Assembly: GCA_934511465.1 (NCBI GenBank)
Contig: CAKSWG010000027.1
Location: forward strand, 1 to 25,073
Length of the DNA: 25,073 bases
Direction: 5' to 3'
Source: an uncultured Faecalibacterium sp.
Lineage (GTDB): Bacteria > Bacillota > Clostridia > Oscillospirales > Ruminococcaceae
Positions 21,256-25,073 of the stretch are shown piece by piece (positions within the stretch are counted from its first letter, which is position 1; the number at the start of each line of letters is the position of its first letter). The notes under the pieces were generated by a model, which saw only the letters and a program-made list of their open reading frames with translations, made no database searches and was not told the origin of the DNA. Made by a program: the position numbers and the translations under genes.

Positions 21256-21284
21256 CTGTATCTTTAGTGCACCTATGGTATAAT
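21256..21284 (+). promoter_or_regulatory. promoter of the kinase/regulator/permease operon
   Basis: A consensus TATAAT (21279-21284) has TGG upstream (extended -10). The -35 (CTGTAT at 17 bases) is poor. Confidence 0.65.
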
Positions 21285-21323
21285 CCGAAAGGAGCATCAT
21301 ATTGTTTGGGAAGGGGAATGTGC

Positions 21324-22406
21324 ATGAAAAGACGAACACTGCTGCACGACGCCGTGGTGATGCTGCTGGCCCTGTGCGCTGCCTATGCCATGGTGATGCT
21401 GACGCAGGCCATTATGGGCCGCATTGAGGGCGTTGCCATGCTCATTTTTATGCTGGCAGTATTTATCACATCTATGTGTACGGAAGGTTATGCGTGGGGC
21501 GTGGCTGCATCACTCGTCAGCGTGCTGGCCGTGAACTTTGCCTTCCTTTCGCCGTATTTCGCTTTCAATTTTACCCTGTCGGAAAACCTGTTCTCCGGCC
21601 TTGTGATGCTGGCGGTGTCCATCATGACAAGCACCCTGACCACCCGCATCAAAAAACAGGAGCAGCTGCGCATGGAAAGCGAAAAGGAAAAGATGCGCGC
21701 AAACCTGCTGCGTGCGGTCTCCCACGACCTGCGCACCCCGCTCACGTCCATCTACGGCGCCTGCTCTACCGTGATCGAGAATTACGACTCGCTGGAGAAA
21801 GCCCAGACCATCAAACTGCTGAGCGAAGCGTGTAGCGATGCCCAATGGCTGAACCGCATGGTGGAGAACCTGCTTTCCGTCACCCGCATCGACAGCGAGA
21901 AGGTGACGGTGCAAAAGACCCCCACCGTGCTGGACGAACTGCTGGACGCGGTGGTGGTCAAGTTCCGCAAGCGGTATCCGGACATCCCGGTGCAGCTGGA
22001 AACGCCGGACGCCTTTATCGTGATCCCCATGGACTCCATGCTCATCCAGCAGGTGCTCATGAACCTGCTGGAAAACGCCGCCCTCCACGCCGAGGGCATG
22101 ACCAAGCTTACGTTAAAGGTGTTTACGGTGGGCAGCCGCGCGGTGTTTGAGGTGACGGACGACGGCTGCGGCATCCCCAAGGACCGGCTCAAAAAGCTGT
22201 TCTCCGGCACCGGCGGGCCGGACCCGGATGCCCCGGCGGACAGCCGCAAGCATGGCATGGGCATCGGCCTTTCGGTGTGCGCGGCCATCATCAAGGCCCA
22301 CGGCGGTGAGATCAGGGCCGAGAGCCATGCAGGCGCGGGCACCACCATCCGCTTCTGGCTGGAGACCGAAGAAATTGAACTGGAGGATGCAGAAGATGAG
22401 CAATAA
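21324..22406 (+). CDS. KdpD-like sensor histidine kinase lacking the N-terminal KdpD and USP domains
   Basis: The 360-residue kinase starts with a DUF4118-type block of four membrane helices (about 10-105) as in the middle of KdpD. A dimerisation helix with the H-box AVSHDLRTPLTS follows (His134), then N box NLLENAALHA, DDGCGIP and the G2 box GMGIGLSVC. Full KdpD is about 900 residues, with an ATP-binding KdpD domain and a USP domain in front; both are absent. GGAAGGGG precedes the ATG at 21324. The next gene overlaps by 11 bases. Signals are likely potassium, turgor or another ion condition, inferred from family and the downstream permease. Confidence 0.9.
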   Translation: MKRRTLLHDAVVMLLALCAAYAMVMLTQAIMGRIEGVAMLIFMLAVFITSMCTEGYAWGVAASLVSVLAVNFAFLSPYFAFNFTLSENLFSGLVMLAVSIMTSTLTTRIKKQEQLRMESEKEKMRANLLRAVSHDLRTPLTSIYGACSTVIENYDSLEKAQTIKLLSEACSDAQWLNRMVENLLSVTRIDSEKVTVQKTPTVLDELLDAVVVKFRKRYPDIPVQLETPDAFIVIPMDSMLIQQVLMNLLENAALHAEGMTKLTLKVFTVGSRAVFEVTDDGCGIPKDRLKKLFSGTGGPDPDAPADSRKHGMGIGLSVCAAIIKAHGGEIRAESHAGAGTTIRFWLETEEIELEDAEDEQ

Positions 22407-23127
22407 CAAATTCAAGGTGCTGATCGTGGAGGACGAAGCGAACATTTGCAGCTTTATTGAGACGCTGCTCACCACCAACGACTATCAGGCGCTGGTGGCC
22501 CACACCTGTACCATGGGCCTGACCCTGTTCGCCTCCCACAACCCGGACCTTGTCATTCTGGATCTGGGCCTGCCGGACCGGGACGGACTGGAGTTCATCC
22601 GCACCGTGCGGCAGAAATATATGACCCCCATCGTGGTGCTCTCGGCCCGCACGGACGAGATGGATAAGATCGAGGCGCTGGACCTTGGCGCCAACGATTA
22701 CATCACAAAACCCTTTGGCACCGGCGAGCTGCTGGCCCGCGTGCGTGCCGCGCTGCGCCTGAGCCGTTACAGCGCCGTGCGCGGCGGTGCCCCGGCGGGC
22801 GAGTTCCGCGCGCAGGGCATGCGCATCAACTACGACCGCCGCAAGGTGTTCGTGGACGAGCAGGAGATCAAGCTGACCCAGACCGAATACAACATCGTGG
22901 CGTTCCTGTCGCAGCATGCGGGCCGGGTGATGACCTACGCGGCCATCGTCAAGGCCATCTGGGGCGATACCGACATCGGCAGCACCAAAAAGCTGCAAGT
23001 AAACATGGCCAACATCCGCAAAAAGCTGGGCAGCCGCCCGGGCAGCAACGCCTACATCCTCAACGAGCTGGGCGTGGGCTACCGCATGATCGACGAGGAC
23101 GCCCGCACCGGGGAGATCACAGAATGA
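22396..23127 (+). CDS. KdpE-like OmpR-family response regulator
   Basis: The 243-residue regulator has a receiver domain (about 6-120) with acidic pocket EDE (12-14), phospho-acceptor Asp56 in VILDLGLPDRDG and Lys105 in YITKPF. A winged-helix DNA-binding domain follows (about 140-235; LTQTEYNIVAFLSQHAGRVM, VNMANIRKKLG, NELGVGYRM). It resembles KdpE throughout. Its start lies inside the kinase gene and its stop overlaps the permease start (ATGA), so all three are coupled. It should be phosphorylated by the upstream kinase and probably controls this operon or ion transport genes. Confidence 0.92.
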   Translation: MSNNKFKVLIVEDEANICSFIETLLTTNDYQALVAHTCTMGLTLFASHNPDLVILDLGLPDRDGLEFIRTVRQKYMTPIVVLSARTDEMDKIEALDLGANDYITKPFGTGELLARVRAALRLSRYSAVRGGAPAGEFRAQGMRINYDRRKVFVDEQEIKLTQTEYNIVAFLSQHAGRVMTYAAIVKAIWGDTDIGSTKKLQVNMANIRKKLGSRPGSNAYILNELGVGYRMIDEDARTGEITE

Positions 23128-24449
23128 TACTTGCGCTGATCCTGTTTGCCGTTACCTATGTGCTGATGCTTTGGCTGCAACCGTACCGCCCGTGGGTGGC
23201 GCTGGGCAGTGCAGCGGTGTTTATCCTGCTGGGCGAGGCAGGGGTCTTTGCGTTTTCGCTGCCCGCCGCGCTGCAAGCCGTGGATTACAACGTGCTGCTG
23301 ATGATGGCGGGCACCATGGGCACCGTGGCGCTGTTCATCGAGAGCAAAATGCCTGCCCGTCTGGCCGAGATGCTCATTGTCCGGGTGCCGGATGTGCGCT
23401 GGGCCGTGTGTATGCTGGCACTGTTTGCCGGGTTCATCAGCGCTTTTGTGGACAATGTGGCCACCGTGCTGATGGTGGCGCCGGTGGGCCTTGCCATTGC
23501 CCGCAAGCTGCACATCTCGCCGGTGCCGGTGCTCATTGCCATTGCAGTGGCCTCCAACCTGCAAGGTGCGGCCACGCTGGTGGGCGATACCACCAGCATC
23601 CTGCTGGGCAGCTTTGCGGATATGAACTTCTTCGATTTCTTCTGGATGCGGGGCCGTCCGGGCATCTTCTGGGGCGTGGAGCTGGGCGCACTGGCGTCGC
23701 TGGCGGTGCTGCTGTGGCTGTTCCGCCGCGAGACCCAGCCCATCACCGCGCAGGTGGAGACCGAGGTGAAGGACGATGTGCCCACGGCCCTGATGCTGCT
23801 CACCGTGGGCCTGCTGATCGCGGCGTCTTTCCTGCCGGCGCCCGCCGCCGGGCCGCTGCACACGTTGTACGAGCTGCGCAGCGGCCTTGTGTGCATGGGG
23901 CTGTGCCTGTTTGGCACGGCACGGGCCTGTGTGAGGGCAAGGTCCGCAAAGCCGCTGGCACACATTGCAGCCGAGCTGGATTGCGACACCCTGCTGCTTT
24001 TGTTCGGATTGTTCATCGTGATCGCAGGCATCCACGCGGCGGGCGTCATTGACGCGGCAGCGGTGCTCTTCCACGCCGTGGCAGGCGAGAGCCCGTTCCG
24101 GCTGTTCACTTTGCTGGTGGTGGTGTCGGTGGTGCTGTCGGCTTTCATCGATAATATCCCGTATGTGGCCGCCATGCTGCCGGTGGTGCAAGGCATCGCC
24201 GCACTGATGAACGACGGCGTGGGCATGGAGCCGTATGTGTTCTACTTCGGCCTGCTCACCGGCGCTACGCTGGGCGGCAACCTGACCCCCATCGGTGCTT
24301 CGGCCAACATTGCGGCCATCGGCATCCTGCGCAGAAACGGCGAGACCGTTACCACCCGGGACTTTCTGCGCATCGGCGTGCCCTTTACGCTGGCGGCGGT
24401 GCTGGCGGGCTACGTCTACCTGTGGCTGGTGTGGGGCCGCGCAGGCTGA
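23124..24449 (+). CDS. ArsB/NhaD/SLC13-type ion permease
   Basis: The 441-residue protein has about eleven to twelve hydrophobic segments and the two inverted-repeat signature loops of the ion transporter superfamily: FVDNVATVLMVAPVG with SNLQGAATLVGDTTS in the first half, and FIDNIPYVAAMLPVV with GGNLTPIGASANI in the second. The ion could be Na+/H+, arsenite or an organic anion; nothing in the sequence decides. It is unusual as the partner of a KdpDE-like pair, which normally sits with kdpFABC. Start and stop of adjacent genes overlap at ATGA. A weak hairpin near 24532-24556 may end the operon. The rest of 24450-24616 shows no gene. Confidence 0.88.
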   Translation: MILALILFAVTYVLMLWLQPYRPWVALGSAAVFILLGEAGVFAFSLPAALQAVDYNVLLMMAGTMGTVALFIESKMPARLAEMLIVRVPDVRWAVCMLALFAGFISAFVDNVATVLMVAPVGLAIARKLHISPVPVLIAIAVASNLQGAATLVGDTTSILLGSFADMNFFDFFWMRGRPGIFWGVELGALASLAVLLWLFRRETQPITAQVETEVKDDVPTALMLLTVGLLIAASFLPAPAAGPLHTLYELRSGLVCMGLCLFGTARACVRARSAKPLAHIAAELDCDTLLLLFGLFIVIAGIHAAGVIDAAAVLFHAVAGESPFRLFTLLVVVSVVLSAFIDNIPYVAAMLPVVQGIAALMNDGVGMEPYVFYFGLLTGATLGGNLTPIGASANIAAIGILRRNGETVTTRDFLRIGVPFTLAAVLAGYVYLWLVWGRAG

Positions 24450-24616
24450 CCGGATGTGCCCGGCGGCACGGATGCAGATAAATGGGACGAAGGCCCCAAA
24501 AATGAAAAGACGGACAAATTCACACCCGCCTCGCCGCCGGAAAACCAGCCTGCGGCGGACTTTTGCACGAAAGTATGACGTTTTATAAAAATACAAAAGT
24601 TTTTTGTCCAAAATGC

Positions 24617-24644
24617 TTGACAATTCCGGCATATCTGGTATAAT
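24617..24644 (+). promoter_or_regulatory. promoter of tRNA-Leu
   Basis: TTGACA (24617-24622) and TATAAT (24639-24644) are 16 bases apart; TGG precedes the -10. Confidence 0.9.
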
Positions 24645-24688
24645 AACTATCGTTCCGAGTGTCACAGCTCACGAACACAACCGAATAT

Positions 24689-24775
24689 GCGGATATGGCG
24701 GAATTGGCAGACGCGTTAGATTCAGGTTCTAATCGGGGCAACTCGGTGGAGGTTCAAGTCCTCTTATCCGCACCA
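24689..24775 (+). tRNA. tRNA-Leu (CAG)
   Basis: An 87-base class II tRNA. The acceptor GCGGATA pairs with TATCCGC, the anticodon loop TTCAGGT gives CAG, a long variable arm CGGGGCAACTCGG follows, the T loop is TTCAAGT, and CCA is encoded. Confidence 0.97.
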
Positions 24776-24782
24776 AACCATG

Positions 24783-24830
24783 AAAATCCGAACCTTTTCT
24801 CAATAGGAGAAGGGTTCGGATTTTTTGTTT
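24783..24830 (+). terminator. terminator of tRNA-Leu
   Basis: AAAATCCGAACC pairs with GGTTCGGATTTT (the T run continues to TTTTTT), with further pairing inside the loop. Confidence 0.92.
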
Positions 24831-24867
24831 TCTTCGGAAATGAGAATGCCGCGGTTGTGCAGCAATG

Positions 24868-24888
24868 AAAGCCCCAGTGGGGCTTTTA
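24868..24888. terminator. small GC hairpin with T tail
   Basis: AAAGCCCC-agt-GGGGCTTTT. It is short but terminator-like. The rest of 24831-25046 shows no gene. Confidence 0.55.
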
Positions 24889-25046
24889 AGCGGCAGAGCG
24901 GTCTTGCGCCAGCAAGATGGAGGGGCCTTGCCCCGACAAGCTCCGGCTCCTTCTAAACCGCGGTGTGTCCGAAACCTTATCAGAAAAAAGACCGTATCAC
25001 AAAGGTCACAACTGTAAAGGTGCCGTAAGGCGGAAAGGACACAAAC

Positions 25047-25073
25047 ATGAAGTACGATGAAAGAGCCTGCAAA
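25047..25073 (+). CDS. start of a gene cut by the window edge
   Basis: Nine codons (MKYDERACK) are present after GGAAAGGA at a normal distance upstream. The length is too short to identify. Support comes only from the ribosome site and start codon. Confidence 0.5.

Noticed and set aside
23079..24665. Minus-strand frame of 528 codons opposite the permease
   Set aside because: Shadow of a membrane protein with clear transporter motifs; composition is His/Gln/Arg rich.

Overview
This window looks like chromosomal DNA from a GC-rich member of the Clostridia, most probably Faecalibacterium or a close Oscillospiraceae relative. The basis is strong AGGAGG-type ribosome binding sites, sigma-A promoters, low-GC intergenic DNA between GC-rich genes, small Gram-positive membrane-peptide genes and the gene mix. 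The genus is an inference from style, not from a marker gene.

Layout. 112-1650 is a secreted beta-solenoid-type protein. 1692-1999 is a small-peptide locus with a convergent antisense promoter. 2226-4310 (minus) is an EF-G-like GTPase. From 4485 to 9386 three further small-peptide cassettes alternate with housekeeping genes: a lipoprotein (minus, 5042-5662), dCMP deaminase (5935-6414), ornithine carbamoyltransferase argF (6910-7908) and biotin transporter bioY (minus, 8249-8818). 9408-9983 is unrecognised. 10210-11797 is an ECF sigma factor overlapping a DUF4349 membrane protein. An initiator tRNA-Met follows at 12046-12122. 12435-16948 pairs a solute-binding lipoprotein with a membrane GGDEF-EAL protein. 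17260-18896 holds a COG0523 GTPase and a YczE/YitT-type membrane protein. On the minus strand come a PTS IIA protein and a threonine aldolase (19418-21112). 21324-24449 is a three-gene overlapping operon: KdpD-like kinase, KdpE-like regulator and an ArsB/NhaD-type permease. tRNA-Leu(CAG) and the first codons of a gene at the right edge close the window.

The most striking system is the set of four compact cassettes (about 1692-1999, 4561-4957, 6422-6808 and 8946-9386). Each has a sigma-A promoter, a leader that can hide the Shine-Dalgarno sequence, a 34-41 residue hydrophobic peptide with a charged tail, a bidirectional terminator, and a facing sigma-A promoter (TTGACA/T, 16-17 bp spacer, TATACT in all four). 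This is the architecture of type I toxin-antitoxin loci (txpA/RatA, bsrG/SR4, fst). Three of the four are paralogues in which the two convergent RNAs begin with nearly the same sequence, so the cassette is bounded by imperfect inverted repeats.

The intergenic DNA is also unusual. Three arrays of short palindromes joined by ATGATGT linkers follow the EF-G-like, argF and bioY genes, and two of them supply the stop codon. A second dispersed repeat of about 130-145 bp follows three other genes. A ten-base G tract forms most of the spacer of the lipoprotein promoter, which suggests phase-variable expression. All calls come from reading the sequence; no database search was possible.
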